Source: an uncultured Faecalibacterium sp.
Lineage (GTDB): Bacteria > Bacillota > Clostridia > Oscillospirales > Ruminococcaceae
Assembly (NCBI GenBank): GCA_934525845.1
Contig: CAKSZS010000019.1
Coordinates: 1 to 40,896, forward strand
Direction of reading: 5' to 3'
DNA: 40,896 nt
In this document: in pieces, positions 1 to 7,172 of the stretch
How the letters are laid out: every line of letters begins with the position of its first letter
How positions within the stretch are numbered: position 1 is the first letter of the stretch
The notes under the pieces: generated by a model
Databases searched by the model: none
Told to the model about the DNA's origin: nothing
What the model saw: the letters and a program-made list of their open reading frames with translations, nothing else
Program-made: the position numbers and the translations under genes

Positions 1-906
1 CACAACGTGGCCACCGAGCACGGCGGCTACTCCATCTTCACCGGCGTCGGCGAGCGCTCCCGCGAGGGCTGCGACCTGTGGGGCGAGATGAACGCATCCG
101 GCGTTCTGAACAAGACCGCGCTGGTCTTTGGCCAGATGAACGAGCCTCCTGGAGCGCGTATGCGTGTGGCGGAGACCGGCCTGACCATGGCCGAGTACTT
201 CCGTGAAGAGACCCACAAGGACGTGCTGCTGTTCATCGACAACATCTTCCGCTTCGTGCAGGCAGGTTCCGAGGTGTCGGCTCTGATGGGCCGGATGCCC
301 TCCGCCGTGGGCTATCAGCCCACCCTGGCCAACGAGCTGGGCGCTCTGCAGGAGCGCATCACCTCCACCAAGGACGGCTCCATCACCTCGGTGCAGGCCG
401 TTTATGTCCCCGCCGATGACCTGACCGACCCGGCCCCCGCCACCACCTTCGCCCATCTGGACGCCACCACCGTGCTGTCCCGTAAGATCGTAGAGCAGGG
501 CATTTACCCCGCTGTGGACCCGCTGGCTTCCACCTCCCGCATTCTGGAAGCCGACATCGTGGGCGAGGAGCACTACCGCGTCGCCCGCAAGGTGCAGTCC
601 ATCCTGCAGCGCTATCAGGAACTGCAGGACATCATTGCCATCCTGGGCATGGACGAACTGGACGAGAACGACAAGCTGACCGTGGCCCGTGCCCGTAAGC
701 TGCAGAAGTTCCTGTCCCAGCCCTTTGCCGTGGCCGAGAACTTCACCGGCCTGCAGGGCAAGTATGTGCCGCTGGCCGACACCGTGCGCGGCTTTGCCGC
801 CATCGTGGACGGCGAAGTCGATGATCTGCCCGAGTGGGCCTTCTTCAACGTGGGTACGCTGGAAGATGCCCGCAAGAAGGCGGAAGAAAAGGGCGGTGCC
901 GTCTGA
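1..906 (+). CDS. atpD: ATP synthase F1 subunit beta (3' part)
   Basis: Catalytic beta subunit of the F1 sector; it makes or hydrolyses ATP at the alpha/beta interface on the cytoplasmic side of the membrane. The frame is open from base 1, so the gene enters from the left and its N-terminus with the Walker A loop lies outside. Visible family marks are GERSREGxDL near the start, ALVFGQMNEPPGAR, the Walker B strand VLLFIDNIFRF, the SALMGRMPSAVGYQPTL stretch and the C-terminal GMDELDENDK (the DELSEED-type lever). About 301 residues remain of the usual 460-470. The stop overlaps the atpC start (TGATG), so the two are translationally coupled at the end of the atp operon. Identity is secure. Confidence 0.98.
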   Translation, partial: HNVATEHGGYSIFTGVGERSREGCDLWGEMNASGVLNKTALVFGQMNEPPGARMRVAETGLTMAEYFREETHKDVLLFIDNIFRFVQAGSEVSALMGRMPSAVGYQPTLANELGALQERITSTKDGSITSVQAVYVPADDLTDPAPATTFAHLDATTVLSRKIVEQGIYPAVDPLASTSRILEADIVGEEHYRVARKVQSILQRYQELQDIIAILGMDELDENDKLTVARARKLQKFLSQPFAVAENFTGLQGKYVPLADTVRGFAAIVDGEVDDLPEWAFFNVGTLEDARKKAEEKGGAV

Positions 907-1313
907 TGAACAAGTTCATGCTGAACATCACGGCCTCCAGCGGCGAGTTCTACCAGGGCGACTGTGAGAACCTCGTTCTGCCCATCGGTGACGGCGTGTA
1001 CGGCGTGCAGGCCGGCCACAGCCCGGTGCTGGTGGCTCTGCACATGGGGATGCTGCACTTTGAGGTGAACGGTGAAAGCCGCGATGTGCTGGTGGGCGAC
1101 GGCATTGCCGAGGTGACCCCGGCCTATGTGATGGTGCTGGTGGACAGCGCCGAGCGCCCGGAGGAAATCGACAAGAACCGCGCTGAGGCAGCCCGCATCC
1201 GCGCGGAAGAGCGCCTGCAGCACAAGCAGAGTATGCATGAATATTATCAGAGCAAGATCGCGCTGAACCGTGCGATGCAGCGCCTGCAGACCGCGGCCAA
1301 GTATAAGCGTTAA
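906..1313 (+). CDS. atpC: ATP synthase F1 subunit epsilon
   Basis: Central-stalk epsilon subunit (135 aa), which couples the rotor to the catalytic hexamer and can inhibit ATP hydrolysis. The start ATG at 906 shares a base with the atpD stop. The N-terminal beta-sandwich shows the usual pattern (LNITASSGEFYQGD, then GVYGVQAGHSPVLVAL), and the C-terminal half is the expected charged helical hairpin, rich in Glu, Arg and Ala (RAEAARIRAEERL). The gene is last in the operon: a hairpin with a T-run follows 17 bases after the stop. Length is normal for the family. Confidence 0.96.
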   Translation: MNKFMLNITASSGEFYQGDCENLVLPIGDGVYGVQAGHSPVLVALHMGMLHFEVNGESRDVLVGDGIAEVTPAYVMVLVDSAERPEEIDKNRAEAARIRAEERLQHKQSMHEYYQSKIALNRAMQRLQTAAKYKR

Positions 1314-1329
1314 ATCTTCCCAAAATTGG

Positions 1330-1376
1330 AAAACACCCGATTTCTCCGGAGCTTCCGGGGAGACGGGTGTTTTTTG
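1330..1376 (+). terminator. Terminator of the atp operon
   Basis: Stem AACACCCG (1332-1339) pairs with CGGGTGTT (1364-1371), with an inner CTCCGG/CCGGGG-type arm, followed by a T-run at 1370-1375. It sits directly behind atpC. Confidence 0.9.
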
Positions 1377-1380
1377 TTAG

Positions 1381-1426
1381 GGGGAGCTGGCATCGAACAA
1401 AGGGAGATGACGGAGAGGGTTCCCTC
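1381..1426 (+). repeat. Partial copy of intergenic repeat family A
   Basis: The stretch GGGGAGCTGGCA ... TGACGGAGAGGGTTCCCTC matches the right half of the element at 3953-4013 (GGGGGAGCTGGCA ... TGACGGAGCGGGTTTCCCTC). The left stem arm is missing here. It lies between the atp terminator and the next promoter. Confidence 0.6.
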
Positions 1427-1455
1427 TTGACAATTCTCTTTCAAAATGATATGAT
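1427..1455 (+). promoter_or_regulatory. Consensus sigma-A promoter of the SPFH operon
   Basis: TTGACA (1427-1432), a 17-base spacer, TATGAT (1450-1455). A short dyad TGATAT/ATATCA (1447-1452 and 1460-1465) spans the -10 region and could be an operator. The start codon of the SPFH gene is about 45 bases downstream of the expected transcription start. Confidence 0.85.
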
Positions 1456-1504
1456 TTTGATATCAGAAAGAAACGCTTCCGACCCTGAGAAGGAGGGACC
1501 TGTT

Positions 1505-2539
1505 ATGGAAGAGAAGATTTTGCAGACCAAAAAGAACGGCATGGCCGTGCTGCTGCTCACCCTGTTGGGCTATGCGGCGGCTGTGGCGCTGTTCGTGTAC
1601 AGCATCGTGCTGCTGGACACCAGCCTGTTCCCGGGCATCCTGCTGCTGATCCTGTCCATCGTCTACTGCATTGCCGGCATTTTCCTGTTCTGCGGCCTGA
1701 AGGTGCTCAAGCCCCAGGAGGCCCTGGTGCTCACCCTGTTCGGCGACTATATCGGTACCCTGAAGGGGCAGGGCTTCTACTGGGTCAACCCCTTCTGCAC
1801 CGCCGTCAACCCCGCTGCCGGCACCAAACTGAGCCAGAGCGGCGACGTGAACAGCGGTGACAGCGGTGTGGCCGCCCTGCTCAAGAGCGGGAATCAGAGT
1901 GCCCAGATCACCACCGAGAGCATGAGCAAGAAGATCTCCCTCAAGATGATGACCCTGAACAACTCCCGCCAGAAGATCAACGACTGCCTGGGCAACCCGG
2001 TGGAGATCGGCATTGCGGTCATCTGGCGGGTGACCGACACCGCAAAGGCCGTGTTCAACGTGGACAACTACAAGGAATACCTCTCCCTGCAGTGTGACAG
2101 CGCCCTGCGCAACGTGGTGCGCGTCTACCCCTACGACGTGGCCCCCAACGTGGACACCACCGGCGACGGTGTGGCCGACGAAGGCAGCCTGCGCGGTTCT
2201 TCCGAGGTGGTCGCGGCCCGCATCCGGGACGAGATCCAGAAAAACGTGGAGCAGGCCGGCATTGAGGTGGTGGAAGCCCGCATCACCTACCTGGCCTATG
2301 CGCCGGAGATCGCGGCGGTCATGCTGCAGCGCCAGCAGGCCAGCGCTATCATCGACGCCCGCAAGATGATCGTGGACGGCGCCGTTGGCATGGTGGAAAT
2401 GGCGCTGGATCGTCTGAACGAGAACAAGGTGGTGGAACTGGACGACGAGCGCAAGGCGGCGATGGTGTCCAACCTGCTGGTGGTGCTGTGCGGCAACCGT
2501 GACGCCCAGCCCATCGTGAACAGCGGCAGTCTGTACTGA
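1505..2539 (+). CDS. SPFH/band-7 domain membrane protein
   Basis: 344-aa protein of the stomatin/prohibitin/flotillin (SPFH) superfamily. Two hydrophobic segments lie near the N-terminus (about residues 14-36 and 42-65), followed by the band-7 opening LKVLKPQEALVLTLFGDYIGTLKGQGFYWVNPF and the domain core (IGIAVIWRVTDTAKAVFNVDNY). The C-terminal part is an Ala/Glu-rich helix (AAVMLQRQQASAIIDARK). The start at 1505 is chosen because AGGAGG lies at 1491-1496; the frame is open further upstream but that part overlaps the promoter. Such proteins scaffold membrane microdomains; the exact role here is unknown. The stop overlaps the next start (TGATG), so the RHH protein is coupled to it. Confidence 0.88.
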   Translation: MEEKILQTKKNGMAVLLLTLLGYAAAVALFVYSIVLLDTSLFPGILLLILSIVYCIAGIFLFCGLKVLKPQEALVLTLFGDYIGTLKGQGFYWVNPFCTAVNPAAGTKLSQSGDVNSGDSGVAALLKSGNQSAQITTESMSKKISLKMMTLNNSRQKINDCLGNPVEIGIAVIWRVTDTAKAVFNVDNYKEYLSLQCDSALRNVVRVYPYDVAPNVDTTGDGVADEGSLRGSSEVVAARIRDEIQKNVEQAGIEVVEARITYLAYAPEIAAVMLQRQQASAIIDARKMIVDGAVGMVEMALDRLNENKVVELDDERKAAMVSNLLVVLCGNRDAQPIVNSGSLY

Positions 2540-2739
2540 TGGCAGAACCCAAAAAGCAGATCCCCCTGCGCCTGAACGCCAAGCTCTACGATGCCCTTGC
2601 CGCCTGGGCAGAGGATGACTTCCGCTCAGTGAACGGACAAATTGAGTATCTGCTCACCGAGTGTGTGCGCCAGCGCAAGAAAAACGGAAAATACATTTCG
2701 GATCAGATCGATGTTCCGCCGGAGCTGGATCTGAAATAA
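2539..2739 (+). CDS. Small Arc/RHH-type DNA-binding protein
   Basis: 66-aa protein with a ribbon-helix-helix pattern: a short basic strand KKQIPLRLNAKLYDALAAWA, then helix SVNGQIEYLLTECVRQRKKNG. It is read from an ATG overlapping the SPFH stop, so the two proteins are made together. RHH proteins act as dimeric repressors, and some are antitoxins, but no toxin gene adjoins this one. The pairing with an SPFH protein recurs in related bacteria as far as I recall, which suggests a shared role; what it binds is not shown. The short acidic tail (DQIDVPPELDLK) is not part of the fold. Confidence 0.8.
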   Translation: MAEPKKQIPLRLNAKLYDALAAWAEDDFRSVNGQIEYLLTECVRQRKKNGKYISDQIDVPPELDLK

Positions 2740-2773
2740 AAAGCCGTCCGTGAAAGCGGCTTCCGGAACAAGC

Positions 2774-2826
2774 ACAGACCCCGACAATGCAGGAATGCGC
2801 TGGATTGCCGGGGTCTGTATGTTTTT
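2774..2826 (+). terminator. Terminator of the SPFH-RHH operon
   Basis: Long stem: ACAGACCCCG (from 2774) and CAAT pair with ATTG and CGGGGTCTGT (ending 2819), followed by a T-run at 2822-2826. A smaller hairpin AGCCG/CGGCT precedes it at about 2741-2762. Confidence 0.88.
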
Positions 2827-2916
2827 CTGCAAAGAATCTGGCGGGAGGCTGCGGGCGGGGAACCCGCACAAATTTGTACTTTCCATGACTCTTTTGGGCT
2901 TTTTCGGGCAAAGAAC

Positions 2917-2945
2917 TTGCCATATTTCGCTTCGCGTGATAAACT
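2917..2945 (+). promoter_or_regulatory. Promoter of the response regulator gene
   Basis: TTGCCA (2917-2922), 17-base spacer, TAAACT (2940-2945). The leader to the start codon is about 45 bases. Confidence 0.65.
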
Positions 2946-2996
2946 GAAAGTATCAATGTAGAAGCGCGTATTTGGGAACGCGCGGGAGGTATGAGG

Positions 2997-3845
2997 ATGA
3001 AGATCTTGGTCGTGGATGACGGACAGCTTGCGATCAATTCCCTGATCCGGATCCTTTGCCGGGTAGCACCGGATTGCGATTATATCAGTGCAATGACAAC
3101 GGATGATGCGCTGACCTGGCTGCGGCAGAGTCCGATGGATGCGGCTTTTCTGAACCTGGAAATGCCGGGGATGAACGGGCTGACGATGGCACGGATGGCG
3201 CAGAAGATCCAGCCGCGCTGCAACCTGATCGCCGTGACGGAACATCCGGAATATGCGCTGGAAGCACTGCAGATCTTTGTCAGTGGCTTTCTGCTCAAGC
3301 CGGCCACGGAGACGGACGTGCGCATGGTGCTGGAAAACCTGCGCTATCCGCCGGAGGATGCCCCGGCGGGCGTCAAGGTGCAGTGCTTCGGCAATTTTGA
3401 AGTGTTTGTCGGCGGGCGGCCGCTGGCGTTCAAACGCAGCAAGAGCAAGGAGCTGCTGGCCTATCTGGTGGACCGCAACGGCGCCACCTGCACCAACGGC
3501 GAAATGCTGGCGGTGCTGTGGGAGGACAAGCCCGATACGGCGTCGCTGCACAGCCATCTGCGCAACCTGATCTTTGACCTGAACCACACGCTGGAGGATG
3601 CCGGTGTGCGGGGGCTTCTGGTGCGCGGACGCAGTACGCTGGCCATTGACACCAGCAAGGTGGATTGTGATTATTACAACTTCCTGCGGGGAGACCGTTC
3701 CTCCATCAATTCGTACCGCGGCGAGTATATGACCCAGTACTCCTGGGCGGAAGTTACCCGTTCGGCACTGCGTCAGCAGGCGATGGCGATGCAGAAGGGG
3801 GCAGGCACGCTGCCCAGCTACTATGTGCCGCCCACGGGATTTTAA
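2997..3845 (+). CDS. Response-regulator-like protein with SARP/OmpR-type DNA-binding domain
   Basis: 282-aa regulator. Residues 1-115 form a receiver domain: acidic pair D7-D8, switch T81 and K101 are present, but the phospho-acceptor position in FLNLEMPGMNG is Asn53, not Asp. Residues about 123-215 are a winged-helix output domain (CFGNFEVFVGGRPLAF ... KELLAYLVDRNGA ... LHSHLRNLIFDLNHTL) like SARP-type regulators. The tail is short with no TPR domain. The start at 2997 is preferred over 2991 because the GGGAGGT site at 2984-2990 abuts 2991. No histidine kinase lies nearby. With Asn in place of Asp, normal phosphorylation control is unlikely, so it is probably a stand-alone regulator. Confidence 0.82.
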   Translation: MKILVVDDGQLAINSLIRILCRVAPDCDYISAMTTDDALTWLRQSPMDAAFLNLEMPGMNGLTMARMAQKIQPRCNLIAVTEHPEYALEALQIFVSGFLLKPATETDVRMVLENLRYPPEDAPAGVKVQCFGNFEVFVGGRPLAFKRSKSKELLAYLVDRNGATCTNGEMLAVLWEDKPDTASLHSHLRNLIFDLNHTLEDAGVRGLLVRGRSTLAIDTSKVDCDYYNFLRGDRSSINSYRGEYMTQYSWAEVTRSALRQQAMAMQKGAGTLPSYYVPPTGF

Positions 3846-3859
3846 CGCAACGTAAAACG

Positions 3860-3898
3860 AAAAGGACTGCTGTACAAGCTGTACAGCAGTCCTTTTTG
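3860..3898 (+). terminator. Strong terminator after the response regulator
   Basis: Near-perfect palindrome AAAAGGACTGCTGTACA / TGTACAGCAGTCCTTTTT with a 3-base loop. The A-run and T-run make it usable from both strands between convergent genes. Confidence 0.93.
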
Positions 3899-3949
3899 TT
3901 GTGGGAAACATTTTCACAAAGGCGAACGTCCCCGCGCACAGAAAGCATC

Positions 3950-3976
3950 AAAAAGCTCCCCCTTTCGGGGGAGCTG
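3950..3976 (-). terminator. Terminator of apbE, supplied by the repeat
   Basis: Read on the minus strand: AGCTCCCCC (from 3975), loop GAAAG, GGGGGAGCT, then a T-run (the A-run at 3950-3954 on plus). It lies about 36 bases past the apbE stop. Confidence 0.82.
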
Positions 3977-4013
3977 GCAAACCCTTTGGGTTTTGACGGA
4001 GCGGGTTTCCCTC
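3953..4013. repeat. Intergenic repeat family A, complete copy
   Basis: Two stem-loops in tandem (AGCTCCCCC/GGGGGAGCT, then AAACCC/GGGTTT) followed by TGACGGAGCGGGTTTCCCTC. Related sequence occurs at 1381-1426 and 8930-9031. The first stem serves as the terminator of the minus-strand apbE gene. Confidence 0.7.
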
Positions 4014-5097
4014 ACGACTTCTTGATGTGGGCATCCCAGCCGGAAGAGGTGACCGCCTGCTGATCCGGTGTGCACCACATGGCTTCCACGCCGTCCAGAT
4101 TCTCCACGATCTTCTGCCCTTCTTCCAGCGGCATACAGAACAGGCCGGTGGTCAGGCAGTCGGCCAGACCGGAGTCCGCACACAGCACGGTCACGCTGTT
4201 GAAATAGGTGGCCGGCCACAGGGTGTCCGGGTCGATCAGGTGGTGGTAGCGCTGGCCGTCCACCACGAAGAAGCGCTGATAGTCGCCGCTGGTCACCAGC
4301 GCCATATCGCTCATGTTGATGGGCGAGCCGAACACCGAGCCGGATGTGTACACATCCGAGGCGTTCCAGGGGTTCTCAACGCCGCCCGTCCATTGGCTGC
4401 CGTCCGGTTTGGTGCCGATGGCACGCAGGTTGCCGCCCACGCTCACCAGAGCGCTGGTCAGGCCCCGGGCCTGCGCGGCCTGGCAGACCATCTCCACGGC
4501 ATAGCCTTTGCCCACGCTGCCCACGTCCAGCGACATCTCCGGGTCAGCCAGATAGACCGTTTTGGCGTCCTCGTCAATGATGACATTCTGGATGTCGCAG
4601 TGCTGGGCGGCAGCGTCCAGCTCCTCCTGGGTGGGGAGGGTGTTGTCCGCTTCGCTGGCGTTCTGCTCAGCGGCTTCGCGGTAGTTGTGCCAGATGTTCA
4701 GCACGCTGCCCATGGCGATGTTCAGCTTGCCGTTGGTGGTGTTGTACATCTTCTGCGCCAGCTCCAGCATGGACAGGATCCGGTCATCCACCTGCACGGG
4801 AGACACACCGGCGTTGTCGTTGATGGTCTTGACGTTGGTCACGCCGTCGTAGTCGTTGTAGATGTCGTACAGCTGGTTGTAGGCCGTCAGATCCGCGTGC
4901 AGGGCATCCATCTGGGCGTTGAATTCGTCCTCGCTTTCGCAGTAGGCGATCACCTGGGTCACCGTGTCGAACACGTCGTAGAAGATGGTGCTGTACCGGG
5001 TTAGTTCCTTTTGGGGCTTGCAGCCGGTCAGCAGGGAAAGGCAGAGCACGCCGGCCAGCAGGGCGGCGGTCAGACGGGTTGCAAGGGTGCGTTTCAT
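4012..5097 (-). CDS. apbE: FAD:protein FMN transferase lipoprotein (ApbE family)
   Basis: 361-aa extracytoplasmic enzyme that transfers FMN from FAD to a Thr of target flavoproteins such as RnfG/NqrC-type or secreted reductase subunits. Residues 1-26 are a lipoprotein signal with lipobox LLTGC, so it is anchored outside the membrane. Family marks: DTVTQVIAYC in the N-terminal lobe, the Mg/FAD region LDVGSVGKGYAVE, VSVGGNLRAIG, VTSGDYQRF and HHLIDPDT. Length is typical. Its start overlaps the stop of the DUF3783-like gene by four bases (ATGA). No target flavoprotein gene is in the window. Confidence 0.94.
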   Translation of the reverse strand: MKRTLATRLTAALLAGVLCLSLLTGCKPQKELTRYSTIFYDVFDTVTQVIAYCESEDEFNAQMDALHADLTAYNQLYDIYNDYDGVTNVKTINDNAGVSPVQVDDRILSMLELAQKMYNTTNGKLNIAMGSVLNIWHNYREAAEQNASEADNTLPTQEELDAAAQHCDIQNVIIDEDAKTVYLADPEMSLDVGSVGKGYAVEMVCQAAQARGLTSALVSVGGNLRAIGTKPDGSQWTGGVENPWNASDVYTSGSVFGSPINMSDMALVTSGDYQRFFVVDGQRYHHLIDPDTLWPATYFNSVTVLCADSGLADCLTTGLFCMPLEEGQKIVENLDGVEAMWCTPDQQAVTSSGWDAHIKKS

Positions 5098-5516
5098 ACG
5101 GTCTGGCTCTCCTTTGCGGCGGTAAAGGCGGCGTGCTCCTCCTGCAGGTGAGCCAGCAGGTCCCCGAACATCCAGTTGCGGTTGGCGGGGGTCACCACGG
5201 CCTTGAGGGGAATGGTCACCTGTACCTGCTTCATCAGGTCCAGCAGGGTGTCCACGTCCTTGTCCTTGAAGTTGGCCAGCACCAGCGCCGGGGGATAGGC
5301 ACCCGGCTCCAGCGCCAGGGTGCGGGGAGACTTGACCTCCACTTCACCCAGCAGCTGGGCCACCGTTTTGCCGGCATCGGCGGGGGAGACGAGCAGCAGC
5401 TTCATGCCGAAGGCGGGGGCCATGCCCTCCAGCTTGCCGCGGTCAGCCGCAGAAAGGTTCCAGCCCAGCGCCAGCGGGACGCCGGCGTTCTGGTTGCGTG
5501 CAATGTGTGCTTTCAT
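5094..5516 (-). CDS. DUF3783-like protein
   Basis: 140-aa soluble protein of unknown function. The C-terminal half (PPALVLANFKDKDVDTLLDLMKQ ... IPLKAVVTPANRNWMFGDLLAHLQEEH) looks like the DUF3783 fold as I recall it, with a conserved aromatic/acidic end. The start at 5516 (MKAHIARNQNAG) is chosen because GAGG lies eight bases before it; a TTG two codons upstream is less likely. It is co-translated with apbE through a 4-base overlap. A link to flavin maturation is only suggested by position. Confidence 0.72.
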   Translation of the reverse strand: MKAHIARNQNAGVPLALGWNLSAADRGKLEGMAPAFGMKLLLVSPADAGKTVAQLLGEVEVKSPRTLALEPGAYPPALVLANFKDKDVDTLLDLMKQVQVTIPLKAVVTPANRNWMFGDLLAHLQEEHAAFTAAKESQTV

Positions 5517-5562
5517 GTTCAAAACCTCTTTCAGAAACAGGCAGGTTGTTCAAATACACTTT

Positions 5563-5591
5563 AGTATACCATAAATGCACGGAAAAGAAAA
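5563..5591 (-). promoter_or_regulatory. Possible promoter of the DUF3783-apbE operon
   Basis: On the minus strand an extended -10 TGGTATACT (TATACT at 5563-5568 on plus) stands about 50 bases before the start codon. The -35 (around 5586-5591) is weak. Confidence 0.5.
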
Positions 5592-5608
5592 TGTGTCCGG
5601 ACAAACGA

Positions 5609-5640
5609 AAAAGAGCTGCCGGGGGCGGCAGCTCTTTTTC
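5609..5640 (-). terminator. Terminator of the Cys-rich protein gene
   Basis: Palindrome AAAAAGAGCTGCC / GGCAGCTCTTTTT with a short G-rich loop; active from either strand by appearance. It is the first terminator after the minus-strand gene ending at 5766. Confidence 0.85.
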
Positions 5641-5765
5641 AAGGGATTAAATAGGGAATGTGAGGCCTGTAAACTTACAGTTTGCATGGGAATGTAAGCT
5701 TACGAGGAGAGATCACGCGGCCTGAGGATTTGGGGATTCGGGCCGCATGATACAGCGTGAAAAAA

Positions 5766-6905
5766 TCAGTGACGGCCGAACAGGAAACGGAACACAGCGC
5801 GGAAGAACTCGCAGATGGGGTGATAGCCCACGCCGAAGTTGGGATCGATGGTGCCGTGACCGGGCTTGGTAGCGATGCCGTCATCGGCCTTGGCCGGCTG
5901 CTTTGCGCCGCAGGTGATGCAGACGCCATTCTTGTAGTTGCAGGCCACGTTTGCAGAAACGACAGCGCCGCAGTCAGCGCAGACCACGTTGTGGGTGCCA
6001 TCGCCGTTGTCAACATACTTCCAGTGGTTGCCCATGTGGTCGCAGGCATACTCGGCACCGCAGGCGCAGGTGCCCTTGCCGTCCTCACCGTAAACACACT
6101 CAGCAGCTTCCGTCACAACTGCACCGCAGTCAGCGCAGATGACCTTGTGAGTGCCGTTGCCGTTGTTCTCGTACTTGAAGGTGCTGTGGGGGCAGGTGTT
6201 GCCGCAGACACAGGTACCGGTCTCAAAAACGCAGGCCACATCATCGTCATAGACGGTGCCGTCCTCGTAGACAGCGTGAACGTGATGATGCGTAGCATCG
6301 ATCACGGTGTAGGTAGTGCCAACTTCCTCAGGCTTGGTAGCGCCGCAGACGCAAGTGCCGTTGCCGTCATCGCCGTAGACGCAGGCGGCGGCCTCGGTCA
6401 CGACTGCACCGCAGTCAGCGCAGATGACCTTGTGAGTGCCGTTGCCGTTGTTCTCGTACTTGAAGGTGCTGTGAGGGCAGGTGTTGCCACAGACACAGGT
6501 GCCGGTCTCAAAAACGCAGGCCGCGACCTCGTCGTAGGTGACCTTGCCGTTCTCATCGACAGTGTGAACACGGTGATGGGTTGCATCGACCGGAATATAA
6601 GTGGTGCCGGGTTCTTCAACAGGCTCTGCAGCTTTTTCGTTTCCACAGATACAGAAAGTACCGGATTCGGTGCCAACGTGAGTACCCTGAGCATTATACT
6701 CAAAAGTGCAAGGCACATCGTTAGACCAGACTTTCGAAGTGCCGTCAGCCTCGTAATGGACAACATTATGATGAGTAGAATCAGAGGGCTGATACTCGGT
6801 ATGTTCTTCACCGGTTGCAGCAGCGAAAGCAGCCGGAGCCATGGACAGAACCATTGCGCCTGCCAGCACGGCGGACAGAAGGCCGCTGAGCTTTTTCAGT
6901 TTCAT
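5766..6905 (-). CDS. Secreted Cys-rich repeat protein
   Basis: 379-aa exported protein that I do not recognise as a named family. Residues 1-29 are a signal peptide (MKLKKLSGLLSAVLAGAMVL ... AFAA). The mature part is built of modules with CxCG knuckles, such as GTCVCGNTCPHSTFKYENN and GNGTHKVICADCGAVVTEAA, alternating with HHxVHxVxExG segments. One 95-residue unit occurs twice almost unchanged, with a third, weaker CADCGAVV unit near the C-terminus. The paired Cys suggest zinc ribbons or disulfide knots. The C-terminus (GVGYHPICEFFRAVFRFLFGRH) is a hydrophobic/basic patch. The start at 6905 has AAGGAG upstream; the longer open frame is not used. It has a perfect promoter with an operator-like palindrome, so expression is probably strong and tightly controlled. 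Confidence 0.75.
   Translation of the reverse strand: MKLKKLSGLLSAVLAGAMVLSMAPAAFAAATGEEHTEYQPSDSTHHNVVHYEADGTSKVWSNDVPCTFEYNAQGTHVGTESGTFCICGNEKAAEPVEEPGTTYIPVDATHHRVHTVDENGKVTYDEVAACVFETGTCVCGNTCPHSTFKYENNGNGTHKVICADCGAVVTEAAACVYGDDGNGTCVCGATKPEEVGTTYTVIDATHHHVHAVYEDGTVYDDDVACVFETGTCVCGNTCPHSTFKYENNGNGTHKVICADCGAVVTEAAECVYGEDGKGTCACGAEYACDHMGNHWKYVDNGDGTHNVVCADCGAVVSANVACNYKNGVCITCGAKQPAKADDGIATKPGHGTIDPNFGVGYHPICEFFRAVFRFLFGRH
6108..6237 (-). repeat. Internal coding repeat, copy 1
   Basis: About 130 bases nearly identical to 6393-6522 (offset 285 bases, 95 codons). It encodes CVCGNTCPHSTFKYENN plus CADCGAVVTEAA. Confidence 0.85.
6393..6522 (-). repeat. Internal coding repeat, copy 2
   Basis: Partner of 6108-6237, with only a handful of base differences. 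This points to recent duplication or gene conversion within the Cys-rich protein gene. Confidence 0.85.
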
Positions 6906-7013
6906 AAAACAGATCTCCTTTACACAACAAAGTTTTTGATCCTTCCACGCGCTGCATCGCAGTTCATCCATGCATGGACGGCAGGCGCATCGCATTTCAG
7001 AAACATTCTAAGG

Positions 7014-7029
7014 GTGGTTCAGTGGTTCA
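7014..7029. promoter_or_regulatory. Two direct GTGGTTCA half-sites
   Basis: GTGGTTCA occurs at 7014-7021 and 7022-7029, the same half-site as in the palindrome at 7051-7069. They lie just downstream of the transcription start of the Cys-rich protein gene, as secondary operator sites would. Confidence 0.6.
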
Positions 7030-7045
7030 CCCTTGGCTTGCCCCT

Positions 7046-7074
7046 ATTATAGTGGTTCAGTGAACCACTGTCAA
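7046..7074 (-). promoter_or_regulatory. Perfect promoter with operator palindrome in the spacer
   Basis: On the minus strand TTGACA (7069-7074 on plus), a 17-base spacer and TATAAT (7046-7051), both hexamers perfect. The spacer is entirely occupied by the palindrome AGTGGTTCAGTGAACCACT (7051-7069, plus reading). A repressor bound there would block polymerase directly. Confidence 0.88.
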
Positions 7075-7093
7075 GAGTGAAAATTCTGTGTGC

Positions 7094-7122
7094 TTTACAA
7101 TTTTTGCATAATAAGGTATAGT
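7094..7122 (+). promoter_or_regulatory. Promoter of the RHH gene
   Basis: TTTACA (7094-7099), 17-base spacer, TATAGT (7117-7122). It is divergent from the Cys-rich protein promoter, with only about 20 bases between the two -35 boxes. Confidence 0.78.
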
Positions 7123-7172
7123 TTAGGAGGGAAATCAATCGGGAAGCACAGAGGCAGAAAGGGGAAAATGGC

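Noticed and set aside
2703..3917. 404-aa open frame on the minus strand
   Set aside because: It is the shadow of the response regulator gene, crosses a terminator and promoter, and has no ribosome-binding site.
4027..5004. Plus-strand open frame opposite apbE
   Set aside because: Shadow of apbE with biased composition and no start signals.
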